A stretch of 7,586 nt of DNA from Candidatus Competibacteraceae bacterium (GCA_007120095.1 SKOM01000130.1:1-7586); one strand, 5' to 3'; numbered from the stretch's first letter, positions 1-6,271 are shown. Program-made: numbers and translations. Notes: generated by a model from the sequence alone, not told the origin.

Positions 1-236
1 ACGAGCTGTGTACCCCGCCGTTGATTGAAAAAACCCGTCACTGGTTACAATATGGAGCGCATACCTGGGAAGTAGATGTCTTCGAGGGAGATAATCAGGG
101 GCTTGTGGTTGCCGAGGTGGAACTTGAAGATACCGATGAGCAGATCGATCTGCCGGACTGGTTAGGCGAGGACGTATCCGATGACCCACGCTATCTGAAT
201 GCGAGCTTGGTACGGCATCCTTACTGTCAGTGGTAA
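1..236 (+). CDS. CYTH-domain protein, C-terminal part (5' end outside window)
   Basis: The reading frame is open from the window edge (first full codon at 3) to TAA at 234-236 and encodes about 77 residues. Short bacterial CYTH proteins are divalent-metal-dependent phosphohydrolases such as tripolyphosphatases and relatives of class IV adenylate cyclase; they fold as an eight-stranded tunnel. What can be seen is the second half of that fold: a Thr-Arg near the start, the strand WEVDVFEG, then GLVVAEVELE with alternating acidic residues that would bind metal, then LPDWLGEDVSDDPRYLNASL, and an ending of basic residue, Pro, aromatic and Trp that is typical of the family. The N-terminal ExExK signature lies outside the window. 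The gene converges with the STAS gene across 3 nt. Family assignment is firm; the substrate is not, since tripolyphosphate is only the commonest activity among short CYTH proteins. Confidence 0.85.
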   Translation, partial: ELCTPPLIEKTRHWLQYGAHTWEVDVFEGDNQGLVVAEVELEDTDEQIDLPDWLGEDVSDDPRYLNASLVRHPYCQW

Positions 237-239
237 ATG

Positions 240-740
240 CTAACCAGAAACCTGCTGCTGGCGTAATATACCGACGATGTCTCTGAATTCAACTTTATTT
301 TTCTCGTTCAAATCTATCAGAGCACAGTGCGCATCAAGGATGGTGCGCGCCATATCCTTGGTGTCCGGCTCAGAGACTTCGAGTCGTTCCGCTTCGGGAG
401 GACAACTGCCATCACACGGTTCGCAATGCAGCTCGAATACGTCGTCCAATCCCATACTGTCGAGCACCCGGTTCACATCCGTGTTACTTGAATACAATGA
501 CGGCTTACGCCCAAAACGCCGTCGTGTGAAGTTGGCGATCTTGGCCAGCAAACCCAGGCTGGTGCTATCGATTGAGGTGGTCTCTGTCAGATCAATCGTG
601 ATCGCGTTATAGTCGCAACGCTCAAACAACTGCCGCAAGAATTGATCCAAGGCGCAACTGATCGTGTAACGGATCTCGCCTACGAATTTGAGAATATAAG
701 TATTGTCGTGTTTAGCGTATAGGACGGTACCGACAGTCAT
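240..740 (-). CDS. STAS-domain anti-sigma factor antagonist, HsbA-like
   Basis: This 166-residue protein has an N-terminal STAS domain (about residues 1-105). STAS antagonists bind an anti-sigma factor or kinase and are switched off by Ser phosphorylation. The signature loop reads TSIDSTSLGLL; Ser59, directly after Asp58, aligns with the phosphorylated serine of SpoIIAA. After the domain comes an acidic linker with three Cys (HCEPCDGSC), then a predicted helical tail (MARTILDAHCALIDLNEKN...) that minimal STAS proteins of about 110 residues lack. The ATG at 738-740 overlaps the stop codon of the upstream phosphatase gene as ATGA, so translation is probably coupled and the two proteins made together. 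The phosphatase is the obvious candidate to dephosphorylate Ser59. The nearest described relative in organisation is HsbA of the Pseudomonas HptB pathway. The target is not shown by the sequence. Confidence 0.88.
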   Translation of the reverse strand: MTVGTVLYAKHDNTYILKFVGEIRYTISCALDQFLRQLFERCDYNAITIDLTETTSIDSTSLGLLAKIANFTRRRFGRKPSLYSSNTDVNRVLDSMGLDDVFELHCEPCDGSCPPEAERLEVSEPDTKDMARTILDAHCALIDLNEKNKVEFRDIVGILRQQQVSG

Positions 741-1948
741 GCTCGCAAAACCCCTCTTTGCACCAACAGCAATGTCACATCATCTCTTGGGAAACCCTGG
801 AGTTTATCTAAACCCAGCCGATTGACCAGTGTTTCCAAACTAACGGGGTCATCCGTCAAAGTATTAAGTAGATATTCCAGTTTGCCCGTAATTTTAGACT
901 GAGGCAACCATTCCAAAATTCCATCGGAAGCCAGCACCAGGGCAAAACGTTCCTGGAGCGACAGCTCTTGATTGTGATATTCAGCAAAATCAAATAAACC
1001 TAGCGGTTTACTGCGATGTTCAATGTAACGCAACCCCTGATCATCGCGCAAAGCAGGGTAAGGGAACTGACCGGCATTACAATATAGCAAGCAACGCTGT
1101 TCATTATTGAACACGCCGTAGAACATGGTCAGGTGTTTGTCGATGCCGCTACCGAGAATATTGCGGTTAATTCGGGCGCAAATGCGTGCCGGATCCAGAA
1201 TAGCCGAGTCTTTAGCATAACGGTACTGTGTCAGGTAATGATTCATATAGGCTTTAAGCAGAACCGTGACAATGGCCGAAGACACACCATGGCCCGACAC
1301 ATCCGCCATATAAAATGCTGTATGATTATCATTAATTCTAAAATAATCAATGAAATCACCGCTTAAATACAATGAAGTCCATAACCGTCGGCTGAATCGA
1401 TAGGATCCCAGGCTTTGACTGGTGGGCGGCAGAAGCTGGAATTGCAGATAACGTCCAGCCTCTTCATCGTCGCGTAACTCATCGAGTTGGTTGCGCAGGC
1501 TCTCGTTGACCTGCTCAAGCCGTTGTAGATAAGCCCGCTCGCGTCGTCGTTGCCGACCCTGCATGATACTCCGCTCTAATGCTCGGAATAATGGCTCCGG
1601 CTCTCTATCGGCACGCAGTAAATAATCACTGGCTCCTAGTTTAAGAACACGCACAGCATCGGCTGCTGTGTTGGGTTCATGGGCAAGGACAATGACTGGC
1701 ACATCAGGCATATCACAGCGTAGGCGCTCCAGCCCAACAAAACCACCTTGTAAATCATACAAGATGACATCGTAAGGTCGCTGCGGTAGCTTGTCCAAAG
1801 CAGAAAGCGGTAGCTCGGGCACCGCCACGCGATAACCGAACCCGCGCAGGTGTTGGTGCAGCAGAGTGCGGGTGGCTGCATCATGCACCATCAGCAATAC
1901 TGACACGTCTTCAGGTGCCGCACTCATTCTACCGATGATAACACCCAT
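737..1948 (-). CDS. Response regulator fused to PP2C/SpoIIE-type serine phosphatase (HsbR-like, no kinase domain)
   Basis: The 403-residue protein has a receiver domain (about 14-130), a charged coiled-coil linker (about 130-165) and a PP2C-type phosphatase (about 170-400). The receiver keeps the phosphoacceptor Asp65 (VILYDLQ) and one acidic residue of the usual pair (His22-Asp23). It has Ala89 where Thr/Ser is usual and Arg112 where Lys is usual, so its phosphorylation switch may be atypical. The phosphatase keeps the metal-binding aspartates: SGDF (Asp198), ADVSGHG (Asp216), ASDG (Asp342) and RDDVTL (Asp389/390). It should dephosphorylate a STAS serine, and the next gene encodes such a protein. 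Pseudomonas HsbR carries a further C-terminal HATPase kinase; here the protein ends right after the phosphatase. Neither start has a strong ribosome binding site. The ATG at 1948 gives the longest form; the ATG at 1925-1927, seven codons in, is a good alternative. Confidence 0.9.
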   Translation of the reverse strand: MGVIIGRMSAAPEDVSVLLMVHDAATRTLLHQHLRGFGYRVAVPELPLSALDKLPQRPYDVILYDLQGGFVGLERLRCDMPDVPVIVLAHEPNTAADAVRVLKLGASDYLLRADREPEPLFRALERSIMQGRQRRRERAYLQRLEQVNESLRNQLDELRDDEEAGRYLQFQLLPPTSQSLGSYRFSRRLWTSLYLSGDFIDYFRINDNHTAFYMADVSGHGVSSAIVTVLLKAYMNHYLTQYRYAKDSAILDPARICARINRNILGSGIDKHLTMFYGVFNNEQRCLLYCNAGQFPYPALRDDQGLRYIEHRSKPLGLFDFAEYHNQELSLQERFALVLASDGILEWLPQSKITGKLEYLLNTLTDDPVSLETLVNRLGLDKLQGFPRDDVTLLLVQRGVLRA

Positions 1949-2149
1949 CCCGAAGGCGAGGGCAGACAGAAAAAAGACAACGGAGCACAGCGATGTTTAA
2001 CCATGGGCCACACCAAATGCGGACGTAAACCGATTAAGTCAAGATTAGCGGTAACGACAACATGGTTCAAGCTTTATTCCAGAGTTTCGCTTTTTAATGT
2101 TAGTTTGGATAGGCTATAGGCTAGACTGTGTCAATAAGGACAATTGAGC
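1949..2149. other. Divergent intergenic region between the phosphatase gene and nagZ
   Basis: These 201 bases separate two divergently read operons and should hold both promoters. On the minus strand TTGACT (2042-2037) is a good -35 hexamer, but 17 bases on there is only CATTTG, a poor -10. On the plus strand the area before nagZ has TATAGG (2115-2120) and TAGACT (2122-2127) as -10-like sequences with no convincing -35. A tandem 7-bp repeat TAGGCTA occupies 2110-2123. No coding sequence is apparent. The promoter role is inferred from gene orientation, not from strong boxes. Confidence 0.4.
2136..2140 (+). promoter_or_regulatory. Ribosome binding site that decides the nagZ start
   Basis: AAGGA lies 9 nt before the ATG at 2150-2152 but only 3 nt before an in-frame TTG at 2144-2146. 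The ATG is therefore the more likely start, giving an N-terminus MPLGSLMIGLSG that matches where NagZ proteins usually begin. Confidence 0.6.
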
Positions 2150-3193
2150 ATGCCATTGGGTTCGCTTATGATTGGCCTATCTGGGCCGGAACTGAGTGCT
2201 GTGGATCGTGAACAGCTCTGCCACCCTGCTGTGGGAGGCGTCATTTTATTCACCCGTAATTACCACAGCCCTGAACAGCTTACCGCTCTTAATCAAACGA
2301 TCCACGGACTGCGTGAACCACGATTGCTGATTGCCGTTGATCATGAGGGCGGGCGGGTACAGCGTTTTCGTGATGGCTTCACCCTATTGCCGGCAGCCCG
2401 TCAAATCGGTCTGGCATGGTCTCAAGATCCAAGCGCAGCCCGCAGACTGGCCCACCAATTGGGCTGGATGCTGGCGGCAGAATTACGCGCCGTCGGCGTC
2501 GATTTCAGTTTTGCCCCGATATTGGATCTCGACTATGCACAAAGCCATGTGATCGGTGACCGCGCCTTCCACCGCAATCCAGACGTTGTCACCGAATTAG
2601 CCGCAGCCTGTATGCAGGGTATGGATTCCGCAGGCATGATAGCGGTTGGCAAGCACTTCCCCGGCCACGGCTCGGTCAGTGTCGATTCTCACCTGGAGCT
2701 ACCCATCGACCGCCGCCGTTATGCCGATTTGCTCATGGATGATATGCGGCCCTTCGAGCGACTCATCCACTATGGCATTGCCGCTCTCATGCCCGCACAC
2801 ATCGTGTACCCGCATATTGACGCAGCACCCGCCGGGTTTTCCCGTCGCTGGATTCATGACATTCTCCGCAGTGAATTGGGGTTCCAAGGCGCTATAATCA
2901 GTGATGACTTAGACATGGCTGGAGCAGCCTGGGCAGGTGGCCCGATTGAACGCGCCCAGCAAGCCCTGGGGGCTGGTTGTGATCTGGCACTGATATGCAA
3001 TAATTTTGCTGCAATAGACACGGTGTTGGAACACTTCAATCCGCCGCTTGACCCCGTGTCACAAAGCCGCCGCAGCCGTTTACATGGTCGCAATCGCCAC
3101 GCGAGTTTGCGCCAATTGCAAACGACCCGCGACTGGCAATCGATCAACCGAAAACTGCTTAAAGCTTGCGAAAGCATCGACAACACCCCATAG
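2150..3193 (+). CDS. nagZ: Beta-N-acetylhexosaminidase NagZ (glycoside hydrolase family 3)
   Basis: NagZ is the cytoplasmic peptidoglycan-recycling enzyme that removes N-acetylglucosamine from GlcNAc-anhydroMurNAc peptides, so it also sets the muropeptides sensed by AmpR in bacteria that have AmpC. With the ATG start it has 347 residues, close to the usual 330-345. Visible motifs are VDHEGGRVQRFRDGF (63-77), which binds sugar, GDRAFHRN (136-143), KHFPGHG (168-174), the catalytic Asp-His pair in DSH (179-181), and SDDLDMAGA (251-259), which carries the nucleophilic aspartate. CDLALICNN (277-285) is also typical. All catalytic elements are intact. An in-frame TTG at 2144 would add two residues but sits too close to the ribosome binding site. 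The DsrE-like gene follows after 64 nt in the same direction. There is no signal peptide, as expected. Confidence 0.96.
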   Translation: MPLGSLMIGLSGPELSAVDREQLCHPAVGGVILFTRNYHSPEQLTALNQTIHGLREPRLLIAVDHEGGRVQRFRDGFTLLPAARQIGLAWSQDPSAARRLAHQLGWMLAAELRAVGVDFSFAPILDLDYAQSHVIGDRAFHRNPDVVTELAAACMQGMDSAGMIAVGKHFPGHGSVSVDSHLELPIDRRRYADLLMDDMRPFERLIHYGIAALMPAHIVYPHIDAAPAGFSRRWIHDILRSELGFQGAIISDDLDMAGAAWAGGPIERAQQALGAGCDLALICNNFAAIDTVLEHFNPPLDPVSQSRRSRLHGRNRHASLRQLQTTRDWQSINRKLLKACESIDNTP

Positions 3194-3257
3194 CTGTTGG
3201 CCCGAGCACATCGCAGGTCCAATCATCACCCAATCCTGGTAAGAACAAGGGCATATA

Positions 3258-3626
3258 ATGGCTGACAAATTACTCATAATTATGACGAACACTGATCCGG
3301 ATTCGCCATCTGCGGTCAGCATCCCATTCCACCACGCTACCGTTGCCGCTGCCATGGAGTATGAAGTGGAAATCGTATTCACCGGCCATTCTGGCAAACT
3401 GGCTGCTCGAGGCACCGCTAAAAAAATCACATTCCCCAGCGGCCCCCATAAGAACGTCTATCAGCTGATTCAAGCAGCCCATGAAGCCGGTGTACACTTC
3501 AAAGTCTGCGCCAAAACACTGGATGAATGGGGCGACAAACTGATCCCCGAAATCGAAGAGACCGTTGGCGGTGCCTACATCATTAGCGAAGCTATGGACG
3601 AACACACCGTTACCCTGACCTACTGA
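3258..3626 (+). CDS. DsrE-family protein (small sulfur-carrier-like)
   Basis: A 122-residue protein with the features of the DsrE/DsrF/TusD fold: a first strand KLLIIMTNTDPDSP, a helix with hydrophobic Ala-rich face (HHATVAAAMEYEVEIVFTG), a loop SGPHKNVYQLIQAAHEAGV, then the strand FKVC with the single cysteine Cys84, and an ending VTLTY common to small members. In this family a cysteine at the end of that strand can carry persulfide sulfur in relays for tRNA thiolation or sulfur oxidation, but many members are uncharacterised. The ribosome binding site AAGGG (3247-3251) lies 6 nt before the ATG. The gene sits 64 nt after nagZ and 9 nt before hpt, so it is most likely cotranscribed with purine salvage. 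A function in sulfur relay is inferred; no TusB/C/E or Dsr partners are in the window. Confidence 0.85.
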   Translation: MADKLLIIMTNTDPDSPSAVSIPFHHATVAAAMEYEVEIVFTGHSGKLAARGTAKKITFPSGPHKNVYQLIQAAHEAGVHFKVCAKTLDEWGDKLIPEIEETVGGAYIISEAMDEHTVTLTY

Positions 3627-3635
3627 GACTGAACC

Positions 3636-4190
3636 ATGTCTACCATCACCGCGAAACAGGCGCTTGCCGTGCTTGAGAATGCCGATCTGCTGTTCACCGA
3701 AAACCAGGTTCATGCAGCAGTCGCCACTATGGCGGAAGCCATCAGCGCCCGTCTGGCTGCAACAGATCCGCTGGCACTGTTGGTCATGAACGGCGCATTA
3801 GTACCTGCCAGTTTATTGTTTATGCGTATGAATTTCCCTCTGCAGGTAAGCTACTTGCATGTCACTCGCTATCGAGGCACCAACCTTGGCGGTAAACTGG
3901 AGTGGGTGGCCCACCCCGGCGTCGACGTCAAAAACCGCACAGTGCTGGTGATTGATGACATTTTAGATGAAGGCTACACATTGAAGGCAATTATTAACAA
4001 CTTGCGGGAAGAAGGAGCGAAGACAGTTTATAGTGCCGTGTTGGTGAATAAGCGCCATGACCGCAAAGAAGACCTTAAGGTCGATTTCATCGGCTTAGAT
4101 GTTGAAGACCGCTATATCTTTGGTTGCGGAATGGATTACCATGAATATTGGCGCAATCTACCGGCCATCTATGCGGTGAAAAATAGCTGA
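3636..4190 (+). CDS. hpt: Hypoxanthine-guanine phosphoribosyltransferase
   Basis: This 184-residue type I phosphoribosyltransferase converts hypoxanthine or guanine plus PRPP to IMP or GMP in the cytoplasm. The PRPP-binding loop is clear: VLVIDDILDEGYTL (103-116), with the adjacent Asp pair and the loop that holds the 5-phosphate. MNGALVPASLLF (51-62) matches the pyrophosphate-binding loop, and VEDRYIFGCGMDYHEYWRNLPAIYAV-like C-terminal sequence begins near 156 and contacts base and metal in this subfamily. The length is normal for the 180-185 residue hypoxanthine-type enzymes. Its stop overlaps the next start by one base (TGATG), so the phosphorylase that makes hypoxanthine is translationally coupled to the enzyme that uses it. 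The ribosome binding site is weak, which also suggests coupling to the DsrE-like gene, whose stop is 9 nt upstream. Confidence 0.94.
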   Translation: MSTITAKQALAVLENADLLFTENQVHAAVATMAEAISARLAATDPLALLVMNGALVPASLLFMRMNFPLQVSYLHVTRYRGTNLGGKLEWVAHPGVDVKNRTVLVIDDILDEGYTLKAIINNLREEGAKTVYSAVLVNKRHDRKEDLKVDFIGLDVEDRYIFGCGMDYHEYWRNLPAIYAVKNS

Positions 4191-4936
4191 TGACGGCAAC
4201 CACTCTGGCTATTATCGGCGGCACCGGACTCAATCATTTCCCGGACTTAGAAATTATTGCCCGCTCTGCGGTTGACACCGCTTATGGCGCGGTCGCCGCT
4301 CCGTTGACTCACGCCCGACTCAACGGGCGTGAACTTATTTTTCTGGCGCGACATGGTGACGATCACCGCCTACCCCCCCACCGAGTTAATTATCGGGCCA
4401 ATCTATGGGCCTTACACGCCGCCGGGGTACGCCATATTATCGCCGTTACCGCTGTGGGCGGAATCACCCCCGCCATGGCACCAGGAGTCATTGCTCTACC
4501 TGATCAAATCATCGACTACACCGCTGATCGCGCCCATACCTTCTTCGACGGCCCACCCAACAGCGTTGAACACATCGATTTCACCTGGCCATACGATGCC
4601 AGCCTGCGGCAATCCTTACTGCGAGCTGCTGACTCGCTGGGGTTACCCGTCCAACCCAAGGCCACTTACGGGGCCACTCAAGGGCCGCGTCTGGAAACCG
4701 CCGCCGAGATCCGCCGCATGGAGCATGACGGTTGTGATCTGGTCGGCATGACCGGCATGCCCGAGGCCGCTTTAGCCCGCGAACTGGATATCGCCTATGC
4801 GGGCTGTTCGCTGGTGGTCAACTGGGCCGCAGGCAAAACTGAGGCGGTGATTACCATGGATGATATCCGCCAGCAACTCGATAGCGGCATGGCGCAGGTA
4901 CGCCGGTTATTAACCACGGCAGTGGGCTTGGTTTAA
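4190..4936 (+). CDS. mtnP: S-methyl-5'-thioinosine phosphorylase (MTAP/PNP family)
   Basis: A 248-residue trimeric-type nucleoside phosphorylase. It splits a nucleoside with phosphate; in Pseudomonas the homologue is specific for 5'-methylthioinosine, made by deamination of methylthioadenosine from polyamine or quorum-signal synthesis. Phosphate-binding motifs are GGTG (10-13), ARHG (53-56) and TAVGGI (87-92). GPRLET (165-170) and VGMTGMPEA (185-193) bind ribose and base. The base-specificity loop reads VVNWAAGK (209-216): Asn211 stands where adenine-specific MTAP has Asp, as in 6-oxopurine phosphorylases, and Ala213 replaces the second Asp. This favours methylthioinosine over methylthioadenosine. 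Members are often named mtnP regardless of base choice. It is the last gene of the operon, overlapping hpt by one base. Substrate choice is inferred from residues and context. Confidence 0.92.
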   Translation: MTATTLAIIGGTGLNHFPDLEIIARSAVDTAYGAVAAPLTHARLNGRELIFLARHGDDHRLPPHRVNYRANLWALHAAGVRHIIAVTAVGGITPAMAPGVIALPDQIIDYTADRAHTFFDGPPNSVEHIDFTWPYDASLRQSLLRAADSLGLPVQPKATYGATQGPRLETAAEIRRMEHDGCDLVGMTGMPEAALARELDIAYAGCSLVVNWAAGKTEAVITMDDIRQQLDSGMAQVRRLLTTAVGLV

Positions 4937-4940
4937 GGTT

Positions 4941-5247
4941 GTACGATCTATCGAACTGTTGCTGGAGACCACCTTGCCGACGGATGCAAAGTCTGGCCAA
5001 GCCATCATGCCAGTGGAGTGAGTGCAATAGCCCAAATATTGGGTTAAATTCTCGAAGACTCCGAACTCAATGCCGCGCTGCCGCAGGAACTGGTCTTGCC
5101 AGGCAAACGCAGCCCGGCTTTCCAGGCCTATCTGGCCGCGCGTGTGAATACGGGCGGCCAGGGATTTCTGTTCTGTAGGCCAACTTGGCTGAAAACGCCA
5201 TTCCAGACTTTATGGCAGATATCAGCGGTATTTTTAAGCCAGGTTAA
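4941..5247 (+). pseudogene. Possible decayed short gene after the phosphorylase
   Basis: Coding-like amino-acid runs appear in successive frames with no complete reading frame. Frame at 4941-5021 reads VRSIELLLETTLPTDAKSGQ followed by AIMPVE and a TGA. The next frame, from about 5018, gives SAIAQILG, a TAA at 5045-5047, then LEDSELNAALPQELVLPGK and SPAFQAYLAARVNTGGQGFLF to about 5173. A third frame, 5182-5247, gives NLAENAIPDFMADISGIFKPG and a TAA. Joined, these would make a protein of about 100 residues in the same direction as the salvage operon. I do not recognise the family, and no start codon is evident. At least two frameshifts and one in-frame stop would be needed, so it is read as a remnant. 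The alternative is that the coding look is chance. The rest of the gap to 5320 holds only weak inverted repeats. Confidence 0.4.
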
Positions 5248-5260
5248 TAGGGAGCATCAA

Positions 5261-5276
5261 GGCAGAAATGGCTGCC
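5261..5276. repeat. Small hairpin between convergent operons
   Basis: GGCAG, a 6-nt loop and CTGCC form a 5-bp stem. It lies inside a wider inverted pair, GCCAGGT (5238-5244) and ACCTGGC (5285-5291). The site falls between two converging transcription units, where a terminator is expected, but no T-run follows on either strand. Terminator function is therefore doubtful. Confidence 0.2.
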
Positions 5277-5320
5277 ACAGCGGCACCTGGCTCGCCACGG
5301 GGGTTTTGGAGACTTTAACC

Positions 5321-5608
5321 TTAACGAAACCGGTCTGCAGCCTCGCGGAACGCCCGGTTCATCTCATCCCAAGCCGACTCCATGCCATCGCGCATTTGCT
5401 CCCAGGACTCCTCGCCGGCGCGCTGAAGCTCCTTGAGCCGCTCCTCCGTCTTTTGCCGCTGTTCTCGCAGTTCCTGTATCTGTTGATCGTATTTCAGGCG
5501 CATATCCGCCTCGGCTTCGCGCGAGCGTGCCTCCAGCTTCGCCAGATCGGCGTTCCACTCGTCGATCTTCGCTTTCATTTTCTCCACGTAGTCGTCACGA
5601 TTACTCAT
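5321..5608 (-). CDS. Sll1863-type coiled-coil stress-response protein
   Basis: A 95-residue, highly charged, almost wholly helical protein. Residues 1-65 show heptad-like spacing with many Glu, Lys, Arg and Gln and no Pro (for example DEWNADLAKLEARSREAEAD and IQELREQRQKTEERLKEL). The end carries aromatic and Met residues in a likely amphipathic helix (EESWEQMRDGMESAWDEMNRAF). The opening MSNRDDYVEKMKAKIDEWNA closely matches the Sll1863 family named for a Synechocystis stress protein; its molecular role is unknown. The ATG at 5606-5608 is chosen because a perfect AGGAGG precedes it by 5 nt; a longer frame upstream has no such site and unconvincing sequence. It lies 201 nt after the 150-residue stress-like gene in the same direction, with a hairpin in the leader. 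No signal peptide or membrane segment is seen. Confidence 0.85.
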   Translation of the reverse strand: MSNRDDYVEKMKAKIDEWNADLAKLEARSREAEADMRLKYDQQIQELREQRQKTEERLKELQRAGEESWEQMRDGMESAWDEMNRAFREAADRFR

Positions 5609-5613
5609 CGTTG

Positions 5614-5619
5614 CCTCCT
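5614..5619 (-). promoter_or_regulatory. Strong ribosome binding site of the coiled-coil gene
   Basis: AGGAGG on the minus strand, 5 nt before the ATG at 5608. It fixes the start and rules against the upstream in-frame ATG codons. Confidence 0.85.
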
Positions 5620-5636
5620 GTTGGTACGGATACGGT

Positions 5637-5661
5637 GCCCACTCTGGCGACAGAGTATGGC
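5637..5661 (-). promoter_or_regulatory. Hairpin in the leader of the coiled-coil gene
   Basis: ACTCTG (5641-5646) and CAGAGT (5651-5656) pair perfectly around a 4-nt loop. A further 3 bp (GCC 5637-5639 with GGC 5659-5661) can pair across a small internal loop. It ends 17 nt before the ribosome binding site. No T-run follows, so a terminator is unlikely; transcript stability or translation control is possible but not shown. Confidence 0.35.
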
Positions 5662-5809
5662 GATTTATGGTATCAGTATTGGCCGCTTTTTGCCTGATTT
5701 TCTTGAGAATCTGCGCTATCACTGCCGGGTTCCCGATACTGTTCCAGACTCCCGGCCGATAACTATCCGACATGCGCCTGCACAATGCGCCTACGCGGAC
5801 GAACTCGCG

Positions 5810-6262
5810 TCAGTATTCTGAAGGCGGTTCGTCGATCAGACTCTCAATGACCAACGGTCGATAGGTGCGCGCGTAGATAGCACCACTGGCGCGCAAAACC
5901 TTCTCAACCCGCTCGCGATCACCGTCCTCGGGTGAGTAGATGAACACGAACGCTGCGCCCCGCTCAGCGTACTCCTGATCGAGCTCAATATAGCTGGTCT
6001 CCGTGCCTACTGCGTCGGCGATTTCCGCCTTCAGGCGATCGAAAAATCCTGCATTGCGCTGACTTTCCAGGGTGTCGGCCAGAAACTGTCCGTCCACGGC
6101 GCGCACATCTTCGATTTCGAAACCAGCTTCGATAGCCGCCTTTGCTGCACTGTCGGCGCTATCGCGGTCGCGAAATGCCGCTAGCGTGTAGTGCTCGGGG
6201 TAAAAAACACCGAAAGACGTGTCACTATCCTTGAAAAATTCCCAACGTTGCTTGTTGCTCAT
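5810..6262 (-). CDS. Putative stress-response protein, YflT-like alpha/beta fold
   Basis: A 150-residue soluble protein of unknown function. The start ATG at 6260-6262 has AGGAGG 9 nt upstream. Residues about 20-45 (HYTLAAFRDRDSADSAAKAA and on to GFEIEDVRAVDG) show a strand, a helix that begins with paired Asp and Ala-rich turns, and a strand ending in Asp-Gly. This resembles the YflT/heat-induced general stress domain, in which a pair of residues is 'added' per helix across a ferredoxin-like fold. A second similar unit follows: ...AAFVFIYSPEDGDRERVEKV then LRASGAIYARTYRPLVIESL. There is no signal peptide or membrane helix. The neighbour encodes an Sll1863-type stress protein, which supports a stress role. 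The YflT link is from pattern memory and is tentative; it might instead be an uncharacterised family of its own. Confidence 0.75.
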   Translation of the reverse strand: MSNKQRWEFFKDSDTSFGVFYPEHYTLAAFRDRDSADSAAKAAIEAGFEIEDVRAVDGQFLADTLESQRNAGFFDRLKAEIADAVGTETSYIELDQEYAERGAAFVFIYSPEDGDRERVEKVLRASGAIYARTYRPLVIESLIDEPPSEY

Positions 6263-6271
6263 GATTTTATT

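Noticed and set aside
277..612. Plus-strand frame of 111 codons opposite the STAS gene
   Set aside because: Antisense shadow of a recognisable STAS protein, with serine-rich low-information translation.
2037..2042. TTGACT as a -35 for the phosphatase gene
   Set aside because: No acceptable -10 lies at 16-18 nt; it is mentioned in the intergenic entry but not called as a promoter.
5031..5043. CCCAA-ata-TTGGG hairpin as the terminator after the phosphorylase
   Set aside because: The stem is only 5 bp with a 3-nt loop, lies about 95 nt past the stop, and has no T-run.
5609..5809. Unbroken reading frame on the minus strand joining the YflT-like gene's stop to the coiled-coil gene, in the same frame
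   Set aside because: About 66 codons without a stop is not rare at this base composition, the translation looks unlike a protein, and a perfect AGGAGG marks a separate start at 5608.
5096..5821. Long plus-strand frame of 241 codons
   Set aside because: Most of it is antisense to the coiled-coil gene; only its first part (to about 5173) looks coding, and that is described as part of the decayed gene.
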